Notes: generated by a model from the letters alone, not told the origin. A stretch of 64,000 bases of DNA from Megalobrama amblycephala (GCF_018812025.1 NC_063066.1:12025882-12089881), one strand, 5' to 3'. Shown: positions 47,101 to 60,688, numbered from the stretch's first letter. Translations and numbers: made by a program.

Positions 47101-47881
47101 TATCTTCTAAAGCGAGTGCAATTTAAAAACATTCATAGACAAGAACAACTATAACCATGTACAAGCACCTCTTCATGAGAAAACGAAAATGTTTCCTGGC
47201 GAGACACAGAGGCTTATTTCAAATGACGAAGGCTTCTGGTCTGCAGAGCACAGGCTGTGGGCTAAGATTACAGACATCTCAAGTTTAAAAATGCCACAGC
47301 ACTCTCTCTCTCAACCGGCAAACTGCATCCCACTGCACTTTTGCAGACGCTCTACAAATTAATTGCGTATGAACATTTCTGATTGAGCCATGCCTGGCAA
47401 CTTCTTTGTCCACTAACAGACTGAGAAACAATTTGTAGAAAACTGGCATCTTTCAACAGCAAATTTATGGGTGAAATTTTCTGCTCTTTTTATGTTTTAC
47501 ATGCTCAATTTTTACCAATTTACTTTGGCAACGCTTAGCGAGGAACAAGCCTGCACCCTGCACGAGATGTTGCTTGTAAATTATAACTGATGAAATAGTC
47601 TTGTTAACATACATTTAGCGATTTCATGGTGAGTAGCATTATTGATAAAAAAGACTTTGTAGGCCTAGGCCTATGACTTACCGAGCCAAACGATACAGGT
47701 TCTCGCACATGCATTTTGATGCCAATGCAGACGAAAGACAGACAGCAGCTAAATACTTATTCAATAGAGCCGCAACACCGCTACTGAATCTGCATTTGAT
47801 TACACAACAAATTAATTTATCCATTTTGTTTTAGTGAAAAAATACAGCGCATTGAGAGCAAATAGCCTAATTCTCAAATGA
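47101..47881. other. Unassigned non-coding DNA
   Basis: No gene or element end is recognised between the two foldbacks. Possible frames are short. Confidence 0.45.
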
Positions 47882-48657
47882 TTAAAAGATTAGTCACTTT
47901 CAAATGAAAATTAGGCCAAGCTTTACTCAGGCCATCCTAGGTGTGTATGACTTTCTTCTTTCTTATGAACATAATCGGGGAAATATTAATAAATATCCTG
48001 ACACATCCGAGCTTCATAATGACAGTGAACAGGGTTCAGGAGAATGAGCTGAAGAAAGTGCCTCCATCCACATCCATCCATCATGAACGTGTGCTCCACA
48101 TGGCTCCAGGGGATTAATAAAGTCTTTCTGAAGTGAATCGATGCGTGTAAAAAAAAAAAATTATTATCTAAAAAAAAGATTAAATATCTAAGCTTCTGAT
48201 AGGCCGCCTTCCGTATTCAACGTACGAAGAAAGTATAAAACTCTTCAAAACCCGCCTTCCCTCAATTTACTGAAAAAGTGTAACTGACGCGACACCAGTT
48301 TACACTTTCTTCGTAACTTGAATACAGAAGGCGGTCTAGCAGAATCTAGATATTTTACTCCATAACTTGTTAAATATGTATTTTTTTTTCGCTTTGCTTC
48401 AGAAGTCCTTTAATAACCCCCTGGAGCCATGTGGAGTACACGTTTATGATGGATGGATGTGGATGGAGGCACTTTCTTCAGGCCATATGCGTGAACCCTG
48501 TTCACTATACCATTATAAAGCTCAGATGCATAAGGATATTTATTAATATTTCTCCGATTATGTTCATCAGAAAGAAGAAAGTCATATACACCTAGGATGG
48601 CTTGAGGGTGAGTAAAGCTTGGCCTAATTTTCATTTGAAAGTGAACTAATCCTTTAA
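47882..48657. mobile_element. TTAA-flanked foldback, AAGATTAGTCACTTTC ends
   Basis: TTAA at 47882-47885 and 48654-48657 flank arms that mirror: AAGATTAGTCACTTTCAAAT on the left and its near inverse ending GTGAACTAATCCT on the right. Inner landmarks are also mirrored (CCATCCTAGGTGTGTATGAC and its inverse near 48580; GGATGGATGTGGATGGAGGC and its inverse). The loop near 48270-48300 contains GTGTAACTGACG. A truncated relative is at 33195-33604. Confidence 0.9.
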
Positions 48658-50785
48658 CTCTCATGAATTGGTCCTTTTAATGAATCAAAATAGGCTATAC
48701 CGCACAACCAGTCAGATTTCAGAAATAATGAATCTAATTAGTCGATTGTTTAATCAACCAACGTAGCCTAAAGATACATATTGCAGTAGTATTATATATA
48801 TGTTATATATTATAGTTACTGAAACTGTCAAGGAACCCTTAACAGGAATCAGAATTGGAAACCGGAAGCATCAAATTATATATAATTATTTATTCCCATG
48901 CCTAGTTGTCAACGGGTTTTTTTTGTTTGTTTTTTTTAATGCAATGCTGGCTCAACAATCAAAAGCAGAAATATCAAACAGCCATGCAGGCTTCTTATTC
49001 AAACTGCTGGTCTTCTAGGATGTAAAGGTTGAGCAGCAGCATCTGGGGTTGTGATCTCAGATATGGAAAATAATAAAAAGCAGACACTAAAATATTCCCT
49101 TGGCCAAGATGTTCAGCCACAGCATCACTCCTTTTCCCTTTCCGCACAATCAACACTTTTTATAACTTCCCTAAAGCTGTCAGACTAGCTAAGAGCAGTG
49201 AGGAGCACTCAAGAGTGGAGTGGAGGAGGAAAAAGAGATAGAATGATCATCAGCTACTGCTGCCTAAAAAGAGGGAGAAGAGGGAGGAGAGGAGAGTCTG
49301 CCAGTGCCTCTCTGACCTCCACAGTTTGATTTGGCAGAGGCAGCGGATAATAGGTCAACATCAAGCATGTAGAAGAGGGTCAGAGCGAGGCAGGAAGAAA
49401 CAAAGAAAATGGAGATGAGAGAAAGTCTAATGATGGAAAGAAATGAGGCAGAGGGAGATAGACAGATAAAGAGAGGGGGTACGGTATCCCTCTCGTGTCT
49501 TCTGGCCCCCTGCCCTGCTGGTGTCTTCTCTGCAGTGTCGAATCTCTCCTTCACACCGTAGACAGCTGGAGGTGTCAACACTTGACTGGGCCTAAAGCTC
49601 TTCTACCCACAAGCCCAGCCTCTGTTTATGCTCACAAAGCAGCCGCCTGTCACAATACACACACATCCCTCTGATGCAAAGCCTTGTGTATCTTGGTGTA
49701 ACTCTGTGGGTCTCTAGGCCCCGCCCTGGCCTGAGGTACCGTATCATTGACTTCCCAAAGCAATTTCAGGACTGTAGCTTTTCAGAGTCTTTGTCAGAAT
49801 AGCACAGAGATCCCTGTAATATGTTTGGCTATATGCCCTGAGTTGATGAATTTTTAAAGTAGATTGCTCAACAAATATTCTTTTGATGGGCAAAAGACAC
49901 AGCACAAACCGCACATCTCAAAGCTACAGAGAATAAGGCTATCACCGTAAGGGGGCAGGAAACAGTTTGTTGATGCCAAAGACAATAACATTAACATGAA
50001 CTCAATCCAAGCTATCACTTTCCTGTCAGGGCTCTGCATCTACAAAAGCCTTGATACTAGTTAGGGGTTAAAGTTCCTACTACAAATCACACTGTGTGGG
50101 AACACACTTAATATACTTTCTTAATAGGTTCCAGAGAAGCAAATGTCTGGTAATCAAATGTGTTTCCTTGAAATGCGTCCCATGTACCTTTTAGTGTAGA
50201 CGGCCCAGAGAGAAGAATAACTGGAGAATGACAAAAATGACATAAGAGGGGGTTATTTCCATTCGCATCTTAATTTAATAAAACAAATGAATGACTGTAC
50301 TTAAAAAAAAAACAGTGTGTGCTGTCTTGCCACAGAGCAAAAGAAGATAGGAAGAGAAAAAGAGTGGAGGACAGCACATTCCTGTGGAGTGAGTTGAACT
50401 GGCTGGCAGAGATGGCCCAGAAAAGCTGAGAGTGATGAATACCATAGGCCTGTAAAGTGAAAATAGACAGAAGGAATCCTTATGATGTTTCACCAAAACC
50501 ATTATACCAAGGTCATACCTCAAAAAAATAAATAAAATAAAAGAATAAATATATAAATAAAATAAAAATGAAAACATTAACTCCTACATTACAGATGCTG
50601 GATAAATGGACCTGGACCAACTCCATCCCAGACGAGCAAATCTACAAACCCACAAGGGTTACTTTCCAAACCAGTTTGAGATTTAAATTGAATAGAAGCT
50701 TCCAAAACTAAAACTCTAAAAACAGACTACAGCATTGTCTCTTCAGGTGAGTATGGGACATCTAAATATCAAGGAATATTGTTTT
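48658..50785. other. Single-copy non-coding DNA
   Basis: No gene or transposon ends are seen. The stretch 49200-49560 is GA-rich on the plus strand, with a 105-codon minus-strand frame whose composition (Ser/Leu/Pro-rich) reflects the purine bias rather than a protein domain. Confidence 0.45.
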
Positions 50786-50932
50786 TATAAAAGAAGATAT
50801 TTGGAGAAATATCTCTGCGTTTTTGTCAATAAGATTCTTTTTGGCTACCAACTTCCTTAACTTATTTTGTTTTTTCTGCAGAAGATAGAAATTCGTACAG
50901 GTTTGGAATGACATGACGAAGAGTAAATTTAG
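50786..50932. mobile_element. Fragment of the TTCACCC foldback family
   Basis: AAAAGAAGATATTTGGAGAA, CAGAAGATAGAAATTCGTAC and AGGTTTGGAATGACATGACG follow the order of the family's right arm. The terminus itself is missing. Confidence 0.7.
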
Positions 50933-53201
50933 ACTTCTGCATGAAGAATCGCTTAAACGTAGCAGGTTTGAAACCATATTTCCCAATTCAGGCTTCCCAA
51001 ATGTATGGTAATTCCCAAAGCATAAGATTTCATCTTCACAAGCATGTCTGCAAAAGTTGGGTAAGAGGTAGATATATGGAAGAGATGTTATTTTCAAGAA
51101 ATCTTATCAGGAGAGCTCTTAATTTAAGATATATCTAGCTAAAGGTTGCCATAAATGTGTGAGGTAAAGCCTTTAAATACAACTGATGCCATGGCAGAAC
51201 TGTTTCAACATGGAGAGTTGAAATCCATACACGATCCATACACAAGTAAAACACTTTTTTTAATTACATAAGGCACATAAGCATATAAATTTTCAAAACC
51301 CTGTATTTATACTTGACCGAGCCTGACATGATTTGAATCTAATCTCTTGTGATATACTTCCATTTCCAACATTTCAGCCCCACATCACCTATACTCAAGT
51401 CATCACAGAGACACAATAAATAATAAATGATCCTGAAATTTCTGATGGAATTCCCATTTGCTGTGTGGACGTTTTTTCAGCACTATGGATTACTGTTCAT
51501 TTCATGCGGTGTCCTTTTCAAAAGTATCTGCTTGTCGGCAAGCACAGATATCTCTTACAATCACCAACCACACCACAAATTAAACCAGACACACAAGCTG
51601 TCAACACATTTTTAGATTCAGTTTCAGACATTTTAGATAAGATTTTAGATGAAAGCTTCCAAGGTGTTGGAAGTACAGCCAAATTCTCTGGATCACTCCC
51701 GCTCAGGTGCTCAGACTCATTTTCATTAGGGATTCCCACCCTTCTGAAAGACTGAGGTCACAGACTGTTTGCTAATTCCTCCTTGAGATACATATTTGGT
51801 GTTGTGGATGTGATGAAGCTGCAAGCATTTCCAATCAAGAGATGTGAAATTCTTCAGTCTAACTATTAGTCCAAGACAAGAGCTTACAGGAAAATAATCA
51901 TGTGTCATTTTAAATTCTTTCAAAGCAAGAACTCATATTTATACTCTTTATACTCACAGCTACATAAAGACTAGACAAAAATTGAATTAGTTTCAATCAA
52001 GAATGACAGCTTTCATCTTGCCATTGAAGAAACATTATTAGCATATAGCATTTTCTCGCCCTCAAAGTGCCATAGGCTGGCCAACAGGGCGTGCAGAACA
52101 GCAGGGGTGACAATGATTGATTGAAAGATGATTGATGACTGCAGCTGACCGTTCATCTCAGATTTCAATTGTTGTGGTTCAGGCTCTTCGCACCTTGTAA
52201 AGTGCTTTGAGAGGAGAGCATTGCATGAGAGGCAGGGGAGAGCAAGGGAAAAAAAGAGGAAGGCAGTGGGTCCAACAGGTGCCAATTTAGCCCCCCCAAG
52301 TCATCAGCGTGTTGCCATGCTGCCATTACTGTTCATTGGGTCAGCAGGGGAACCCAGACGAAAGGGAAAGAACAAAGTGAGGCTTGGAAAAACAAAGCAG
52401 AAATACAAACTGAGAAACCTGAAGAAAGAAAAATGAAAAGAGATTAAAGCAGACAATCATCAAATTAAGGTTTGATTAGTCTGATCGATGCAATACAATT
52501 TTCCATCTCAGATTGCATTTTTTTGCACTTTTCAGATCTCATAATCACAGGATAAGCCATCAACCAACTTCACTTGCTTGGCTGGAGGACTGTGATCTCC
52601 TTCAGTGATGTCTATATGTTATAATGAGAGACAGGGAACATTGGATCGATTGGCCTCTTTTCTGGATGGGATTGTGCAGAGGCAGCTGGTTCAGGGCTCC
52701 AAAGTGACCCCGCTGGTGTCACAACTGGCCTCCATCCTTCAGTAATCAACCCCTGAGAGAGAGGTCAGGGGTTATCCAGCGTCCAGCAGCACAACCGAGT
52801 CTTCCGCAACCTGAAGGATTTCCACATATATGCCATAAAACCAGGTTCATGAGTCCTGAAGTAACATCAACGTGTCCATAGATGCCGATTTATGTTTCTG
52901 CCGGTCCACCCCATGTAGCCACTCACAAACATTTCTGTTGATTTCTTGGAAGCAATGGCCAATCAGAGGTGTTTAAGATAGCACTGAACAAAAACTGACT
53001 GGAGTTCTGCACGCTCGCAAATCCTCTCATTATAACAAACAAAGTGTAGACGTTATGTAAATAAGAATTTCATTGTGCAATCAGTGTAATTTATTATATC
53101 AGATCTTTGTGAGATCACAATGAACTAAGATGAGTGACAGCTTTTTAGTGATTATAAAGGGAGCTTCTTGCTAGCTTTCTGCCATGTCAAATCCAATGCT
53201 G
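50933..53201. other. Single-copy DNA with one weak exon-like frame
   Basis: No repeat is recognised. A minus-strand frame at 51518-51750 runs ~75 codons after an acceptor-like CAGTCTTTCAG and starts GIPNENESEHLSGSDPENLA. I recognise no domain, and it ends at a normal stop. It is not strong enough to call a gene. Other frames are shorter or compositionally biased. Confidence 0.35.
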
Positions 53202-53475
53202 TCTCACGTCCAATTAGTACGTATTTTACGAGGTGGCTAATTCACTGTGGTTTCGACAAATTCGCACAAGTGAGGTCATACGAATTCATGCGATTTGTCG
53301 AAACCCCAGTGATGGGTAGGTTTAGGGGCAGGGTTAGGGGTAGGTCATTCATATGAATTCATATGAATTTGGCTACTCGTAAAATACATACGATTTAGCA
53401 AAAAATGTACGAGTGAGGTTGTACGAATTCGTATGAATTAGCCACCTCGTAAAATACGTACAAATTGCCGTGAGA
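53202..53475. mobile_element. MITE with TACGAGGTGGCTAATTC dyad, copy 1
   Basis: CGTATTTTACGAGGTGGCTA at about 53219 is inverted as TAGCCACCTCGTAAAATACG at 53440-53459. The outer TCTCACG and CGTGAGA also pair. The centre carries GGTAGGTTTAGGGGCAGGGT, G-rich on this strand. A second copy at 59664-59881 has the centre in inverted orientation. Confidence 0.88.
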
Positions 53476-56400
53476 TCAGGTTGGCCAAATCTCATATACA
53501 GTATGCTTGCTTTTCTGTTAAAATCAACAGTGGTTTGTGAATGTAGACGCTTTAATTACAAATGATTATCAACCAAACTAAAACACACTTCTTACCATGA
53601 GCGTTGTTGTGAGTCGCTCTCTCGCTGATATACCTGATGATTTTGGAGTTAATTACGTAAAATGCAATTTATCATCGTGCAAAAAAGCACAAGCTTTTGT
53701 GTCAGGTTATGTTGTAATGCTAAATATAACTGTAGAATTGTGTGTATTTACAACCCTCTGGAACCCGACATGAGATCCACCAATCAGGTACCCGAATCTC
53801 AAATGGTTTTTTTACTAAATTGAATGGAGAATATCTTGTGTTTTTCTTTGGGTGCTCGGCCATTTCCATGGATGCTATGAGTGTGTCCATAACATGAAAC
53901 TCATTTATCTATCAATTTATTCAAAAATATATGAAAAATTCATATAATATAACAGAGGGACTCCTGAGGATTGAAACTCTTATGACTGTTTTGAGGTCAA
54001 AAAAGTTAGTTCAGGTTGTAAAATGCCATGTGGTGGAAGCTAAAAGAAAAGGTAATGATATTTCTTACTTAATAATCAATGATTAGTTAAACAAAGAAAT
54101 ACCTGGTATATGTTATATTATTGTTAGGATGTGTACACACATCTATTAAAGGTCAATAAGTTGTGACTTTTTACTTACACCAAATGACATTTTTAGTGTC
54201 ATTAATTCGATCTACAAAATCATATGAAACCAACATGAACACAAAAAAACTAACTATATTTAAAGATATACATATTTTGCCTTATCGTGGACACTCTTAC
54301 TTTTAAAATATTTGACTTCATATATGGGGGAGGAAAATGTTCCAATTACAATGTTGTATGTCTTTGATTTGTAATGTAATGTGTGATACATTCTCATACA
54401 CTGAGAAACTGAGAAAAGAATTGGACAGACATTTAGGTTACAACCCTAAGGTTGGGTTAGGGTGAAAATTAGACTTTTTTCCCCTCTTAAAATCATTCGA
54501 GAGCTATTCGTCTGCAATATAAGTACAGCAAGACGAGGCCAGAAATATCACAGAGCATCCTCCTCTCAAATACCCCTCATTGTCAGAGTCCAGATAACTC
54601 CATCAAGATACACAAGGTGATTTCAAAGGCCTGTCTGCTGTACAGAGTCACGCCACAGGAATGCGAGGCAATAAGAACAAATAATGGCAATAATGAAATT
54701 TCTTTTTTGTCAGGGTACCTATTCATCACATAAGAGAACGGACACATGAGAAAGTCCCATTGGGGGTGACTATGGTCAGAGCCAAAACCTCTCACCCTCT
54801 TCCAGACATGCAAAATGAAGTCATTTTCTACACAGATGGACCTAAAAGAAAGAGAATTCATGCCTAATTTGATGAAGCTGAATTTTGGCTACAGCAACCA
54901 CACGTGTGAAGCTTTCAAGAGCCTTTGAGAAGGTGATAAGTCTAAATGCCCTTTGGCAAATCACTAGTATGTAAGCACGTGTGTGATGTTAGGGGCACGC
55001 AATCTGACGGGCTTTTGTCCTTGTAACTTTAGTGCCAAAGACAAAAAGACACGTTTGGTATGTGCGGTTCCACACACCTTGAATTACATCTGTCATCTTT
55101 GAAGGGCGCTTGGACAGAAGCAGAACTCTCCTGTTAGCCAAGAAGTGGCGTGACAACTCACATTGAGGTATTGCCACACACAGGGAGCAGACTGAACACT
55201 CAAAGTAGTTTTGAGCGTTGTATTGCTATACACCAATAAGAGAGAAGCTATGCTTCGCAAATTTCTCCAGTGCACTTAAGAAAGGAACTGAGCAACAATG
55301 CCCTTTATTCACAGAATGTCCCATTATTGATTTAAAAGATCAAGGATGACAGAATACAACTAAATAACTTCTATAATTTGACTTTCACTGACACATTTCA
55401 AATATATAGTGCAATAGTTTGACATATAAAATCAGATGAGGTGACTCACTGTTAAAATGATAATGGTGATGTAACTGTAACCCGTTTAGTACAAGAGGGC
55501 ATTTAAATATAACGCATGCTGTTGCTGTTTACAGATAAACCAGCTTAAAGAAAGACCTCTGGAGTTAAAAACAACTGAAAACTTACTCTTGCAAATAATT
55601 CATGGGGAGAGTTTGTATTCCAACTTCGGAAAGCCCCCTGATGTTTGGCTGCATTTGGTACATACCAGGGGTTACTTGCCATGCGGGAGAGCAAGGTGCC
55701 ATCAAGACCTCTTGGAAACATTTTATTTTAAGCAAAATTTACGAGGTCAGCACCTGCCATCAAAGTAAATTATGATAACGCTTAAGCTCGGCCCATTAGG
55801 CATTTATTCAGAACTATGTAGCACTCAACAAATCACAGACAGTCAGAATGGAATTTATGATGCCTGTCGCCCTCCATGCATTACAGCTATAAACTTTCAA
55901 TGCATTTGCTGTGCATTAAATGACACTGGTGTGACTTCAGCTTTTTTAGATCTTTGATGGTTGCCCTCTACTGCGATGAAGTTATCTTGGGGAAAGCTAT
56001 ATGTAATGCAGTAAAAAAAAAAAAAAAACTGAGTCAAGTACATTTTTAAAACAATCTTTATTGTTAATATACTAATTTTACTAAAATTAAATATTAAAAG
56101 GCCACTACCATTAAAGGGCTCTATGTGCAAGTTTTTCACCATTTGAGTAAAATACTGTTTAAAATAGTTTTATTATCATGTTACACCATAGGTTTTTAAC
56201 TCCCCAAAATTATTTCATGTCAACTACCCGCATATAGTGAATCTCAACAGATATTCAAGCACAAAAACTTAAGCATTATTGAGAAGTAGAGGAATATTCA
56301 GTGTTTACCGTCTGTGTTGGTGCAATGCACTGATATGAATAATTGAGCGTGTGTTTAAACTTGGACAGGAGCGTGCTACTATAAACGTAAATATGTTGTG

Positions 56401-57308
56401 CCAACAAGCTTGTGTCTTTAGCAAGCAGCACCCTGCTTATGTGCCAAGAAAAACTTCTCAGGTTCAGAAATTTATAGTGGCTTTGAGGGTTTTCAAACTG
56501 GTCGTGATGCAGTTATCTAAAGGGCTGATAAAGATGAAAGATCATAAGGTAAACTTGCAGCGATTTTGCGTTTTTGCTCATCTGTTGGACCTAATTTAGT
56601 GTTAAATACACCTGGAAAATATTGTTCTGGTCCAAATATGCATACATATATCCAATGTTATTGAAACATCCTTCCACCATTAAACAAAGTCAAAAAAACA
56701 ATTCAACTACAAGCACATAAGTGGGTCAGATACTTCAAACGCATTGCAGTGATGCTTGTGAGTGAAACATCATACCAACAATGAACAGGCTCAGAGGAGC
56801 AGGCCATGCTAGATTAAAGTCTGAATGATGCTTAACCCTGGCCTCTGCTGAAATGAACGGGACTTTAGCTCTCTCTTGCACACACAACACACGCACCCAT
56901 ACACCAGCACAAAGGCTTTGATCCACACTAAAGTGGCTTTGATGGCTGAGGTACAGGAGCCTTGTGGAATCATCACTACCTCATCTAATCTTAGCAACCG
57001 ATGCTTATTTGTACTAAGCATCTTAGAGTTACAGTGTCTTACTCTGAGATACTTTCTACATATGGGCCCTTGTCCAAAGAAAATCGCATAGGCTTGGTCA
57101 AATTTGGGTTTGGTAAATTAGTGATATTTATATTATTAAAAGGAAATGTGATTCCCGTGCTACTGTGCATATTTCTGTGTGCTGTTTATGCGATTTGTGT
57201 ATTATTGTATGTGTGTGAATAGATGGGAGCATCTGCAGGATTTTTCATACTGTTTTATCCATAAACAAAATAAAATCATTCTCCTTTGTCCATCAAAAAT
57301 GAGATCGA
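53476..57308. other. Mostly single-copy non-coding DNA
   Basis: No gene or transposon ends are recognised. Open frames at 54583-55275 (minus) and 56351-57222 (plus and minus) are short, start without context and have no domain. Poly(A) lies at 56012-56027. Confidence 0.45.
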
Positions 57309-57680
57309 ACATTCAAACATTTGAGGTCGTTAAGATTTTGTAAGGTATTTTAATAAAATGAATACTGATTTTGTACACACTCCTTTTCAAATGTTTGGGG
57401 TAAGTATGATTTTAAATGTATTAAATATTTCTATTTAGCAGGGATGCATCACATTGATCAAATGTGACAGTAAAGACATTTTCTATTTCAAATAAATGCT
57501 GTTTTTTGTGGACATTTTCATCAAAGAATCCTGTAAAAATGTATCACTTTTCCACAAAAATATTAAGTAGCACAGCTGTTTTAAACCATTGATATTTTGA
57601 TCAAATATATGAAGCCTTGGTGAGCATAAGATACTTTTTTTTAAAGAAAAGGAAAGTGCATATATGCCATTCTTAGTAAC
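57309..57680. mobile_element. Diverged Tc1-type MITE fragment (CAAAAGTTTGG family)
   Basis: A worn terminus (TTTTCAAATGTTTGGGGTAA near 57384) is followed by GCAGGGATGCATCACATTGA, GACAGTAAAGACATT, CAAAGAATCCTGTAAAAATG and AAGCCTTGGTGAGCATAAGA in the usual family order. A second terminus-like run lies just to the left at 57311. The right end is missing. Confidence 0.8.
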
Positions 57681-58330
57681 CATATTTTAATAGTACGATT
57701 TTTAATGTATTACTATATTTCACTTGCTGCACTCCAGATGTAATATTATCATTGTCTTAAATTCTCCAAATTATTTCAACTTATGACCCTCACTACCTGA
57801 AATACATCTCGAGGAGTTTATCCAAAGGTCTGTGGAAACTAGAGAAAGAGTCCTCAAAAGTGAACATCCAATAGGGAGAGTAAACATTTTTCCCCTCTCT
57901 CTTTTCATTTCTACTTCGTTTTAGTGCTTTACGTGTAAAATTGAGGTAATATTTAGTTACTATAAATAGAATTTGCTGCACCATCAAGAATGGTGGATGT
58001 TGGTGCTCTCATTATCACATGATGACACACATCAACACAGGGTATTAAAACGTTTGTCTCATGACAGTATATGAAACAGAATCATAAATCTTCATTAGGA
58101 AAAGCACTGTGTATTTTCTAACGTCAAGAAGTAAAACTAAAATAAACTATTCAACTCATGCAGTCAAACAGACCACAAACGATATCATATGAACGTCATA
58201 TCAGCTTTTGGGGTTTTTAAAAACTTACATTTCTGTGATAGTCGTAAACATTTCGCAAGACAAAAAACTAAAATCTTATGGAAATGACAAATCACGGATG
58301 TGTCATTATTTTAGAGTAAAGATTGATCCA
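57681..58330. other. Unassigned non-coding DNA
   Basis: No gene or element is recognised. AT-rich with no long frame. Confidence 0.45.
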
Positions 58331-58348
58331 TCTGTCTGTCTGTCTGTA

Positions 58349-58433
<85 letters not shown>
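58331..58433. repeat. (TCTG)n(TATG)n(TG)n microsatellite
   Basis: A few TCTG and TATG units run into about 40 uninterrupted GT units. The Cys-Val and Thr-His open frames over it are artefacts. Confidence 0.97.
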
Positions 58434-58435
<2 letters not shown>

Positions 58436-59536
58436 ATCTCCTTTATCCTCGCATCAGGGCAGGGCGTGTCTCCCTGTCTCCAATAATAGGCAGCAATGAG
58501 AAGCTTGAGTAAACACAATCAATGTGAAACAGTACAGCACACACAGGCAAGATACACACTCCGACAAACATGAACACACATATGAACACACACCCCACTC
58601 TCCTTCCTGCCACCAACTGCACCGTCCACAGCCACTTCCACTGCCAATTATTGCAAGTATCGATCGGCAAAAACTACCCAGCCCAAAGAAATGATTGTAG
58701 TCACTATCGTCAATTTAGAGGTAGACTTGAAATAAAAACTGCACTGTTGGACAGCAACTGTCCCCCTCTCACACTTTCTTTGATGATTTCAGATTACGAT
58801 CTCTTCATCCATTATTGATGAAGATAAAGTTGTGGCATGCTGAATGTGTTGCATAGGAGATTTGGGGCTAATCCAGCAGAAAACAGGCACAGGCACATAA
58901 TGAAGAAAAAAAGGCACAAATGTCAACAGTTTCACATAGGGACTGGATTAAGCAACCCCCCACAAAGAGACTGTCTCTTCGTACACAAACACTCACACAA
59001 TGTCTCAACTGAGGATTAACGCACAACCAAATAGTAAATCTGAGCTGATTTGTGTGTCAAAGTACCTCTGGAGGCGCCAGGATGAACGCAAAGCGTAACA
59101 TATAATATTCTCAGCATCAAGGTAAAAGCACAAAGGATGCTTGCATTGTCAATATTGACAATATGACCTTTCCTTTTCACTTTCTGTCTCACTCTCTGTC
59201 TCTCTTAGCCACAGTGGACTAATTAAACACTAAGCTTACTCTAGTGGAGGTCTGTGGTGCACCTGAGCAGTTGTTGTCAATGGTTCAGTAACCATCTGAT
59301 CTCTTTTGCTGATGACCGAGTGCTGGCGTCCATCATGTTTGTCTCATTACCTCAATTTCATTCTTGGACAATTTTCCCTCCGGCAACCCAGGGGCATCAC
59401 CACAACTATCCACTTTCACTCACTCACTCCAGCTGTTTATTGGTCCCCCTGCATCAGTAATTAACACTGTGTGCTCACATATATATTTTCTACTCAAAGA
59501 AGGGGGGAAAAAGTACACAAACAACTCAATTTAGAG

Positions 59537-59538
<2 letters not shown>
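58434..59538. other. Single-copy non-coding DNA
   Basis: No gene or repeat ends are seen. Several short frames (58443-59460) have no recognisable domain. Confidence 0.45.

Positions 59539-59616
<78 letters not shown>
59539..59616. repeat. (TA)n microsatellite, ~78 bp
   Basis: A long pure TA run, self-complementary throughout. Confidence 0.97.
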
Positions 59617-59619
<3 letters not shown>

Positions 59620-59663
59620 ACTATCTACAGAAGAGCCAGCGGCAAATTCCCGAAGGACCAACC

Positions 59664-59881
59664 TGATCTCATGGCAATTTGTACATATTTTACGAGGTGG
59701 CTAATTCGTGCTAATTCGTACGAATTTGTATGTTTTTTGCTAAATCATTTTACGAGTTCCCAAATTCGTACGAATTCGCACAAATGACCTACCCTTAACC
59801 CCGCCCCTACACCTACCCGGGGTTTAGATAAATTGTATGAATTAGCCACCTCGTAAAATACGTACAAATTGGTCGTGAGAT
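59664..59881. mobile_element. MITE with TACGAGGTGGCTAATTC dyad, copy 2
   Basis: TATTTTACGAGGTGGCTAAT near 59687 is inverted near 59840-59863. The centre has CTACACCTACCCGGGG, the inverse of the G-rich centre in copy 1. Ends are TGATCTCATGGCAATTTGTA and TGGTCGTGAGA. No coding capacity. Confidence 0.88.
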
Positions 59882-60227
59882 AGCGTTGAAAGGATTGGTC
59901 GAGATTAAGCTGTTCTCTGCGGGTACATGAGCGTTGAACAGTCGCTGTCAGCCTGGAGCTCACATCTCCGAAAGCGTCTAAACAAATTTTCAAATAGGTG
60001 CTATATTTACATATAAATCAAATATCTGAGGTCTAAAAAAAACTATATTCTTGCCTAAAAAACTACATTCCGTAAACTCGCTGTGACAATGCTGACAGCG
60101 GAGTGATTCAAACGGTGAAACGGTTCCCCTGGCGATATTGGTAGAATATTGCATGGCTGGAAAGACCTCTCAGCCAATCACATTCGAGAACCAGAAAGAA
60201 CTGTTGTGTATGTATATATACACTCTA
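59882..60227. other. Unassigned non-coding DNA
   Basis: No gene or repeat boundary is seen in this short GC-richer gap. Confidence 0.4.
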
Positions 60228-60688
60228 CACTCTAAAAAATGCTGGGTTAAAAACAACCCAAGTTGGATTGAAAATGGACAAACCCAGTGATTGGTTTGTT
60301 TTAACCCAGCAGTTGGGTTGAATGTTTGCCCAACGTACTGGGCAGTTTTATTTAATAGGTTGGAAATTAAAAATCAGACACATAATTATTAGAGGAACAA
60401 CAATAATGATCAAAAGATTAACATTTATTAATACACAATTTAATAAATGTTTATTAATTATTATTCATTAAACATTAATAAATGGTAATTTATTAAACAT
60501 ATTAATAAATGTTAATTTCCCAACATACTTTGTGCTCATTTTAAGCAAGCAATACAGTCATTTTTAAACAATGAGTTAAATAAAACTACCCAGCAGGTTG
60601 GGCAAACATTTAACCCAACCGCTGGGTTAAAACAACCCAATTGCTGAGTTTGTCTATTTTCAACCCAACTTGGGTTGTTTTTAAAGTG
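60228..60688. mobile_element. MITE with CTGGGTTAAAAACAACCC dyads
   Basis: Begins CACTCTAAAAAATGCTGGGT and ends with an imperfect inverse, CAACTTGGGTTGTTTTTAAAGTG. Inner motifs GTTTTAACCCAGCAGTTGGG and CCAACCGCTGGGTTAAAAC also mirror, around an AT-rich core with repeated TTATTAATAAATG. It has no coding capacity. I recognise the ends as a common fish MITE from memory. Confidence 0.87.

Noticed and set aside
48410..48664. An 84-codon frame in the right arm of the TTAA foldback
   Set aside because: It lies wholly in terminal-repeat sequence and is not preserved in the relative at 33195-33604.
49264..49581. A 105-codon minus-strand frame rich in Ser, Leu and Pro
   Set aside because: The composition follows from a GA-rich plus strand. 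There is no domain, no acceptor or donor support.
58208..58518. Open frames over the GT array (Cys-Val and Thr-His repeats)
   Set aside because: Microsatellite translation.
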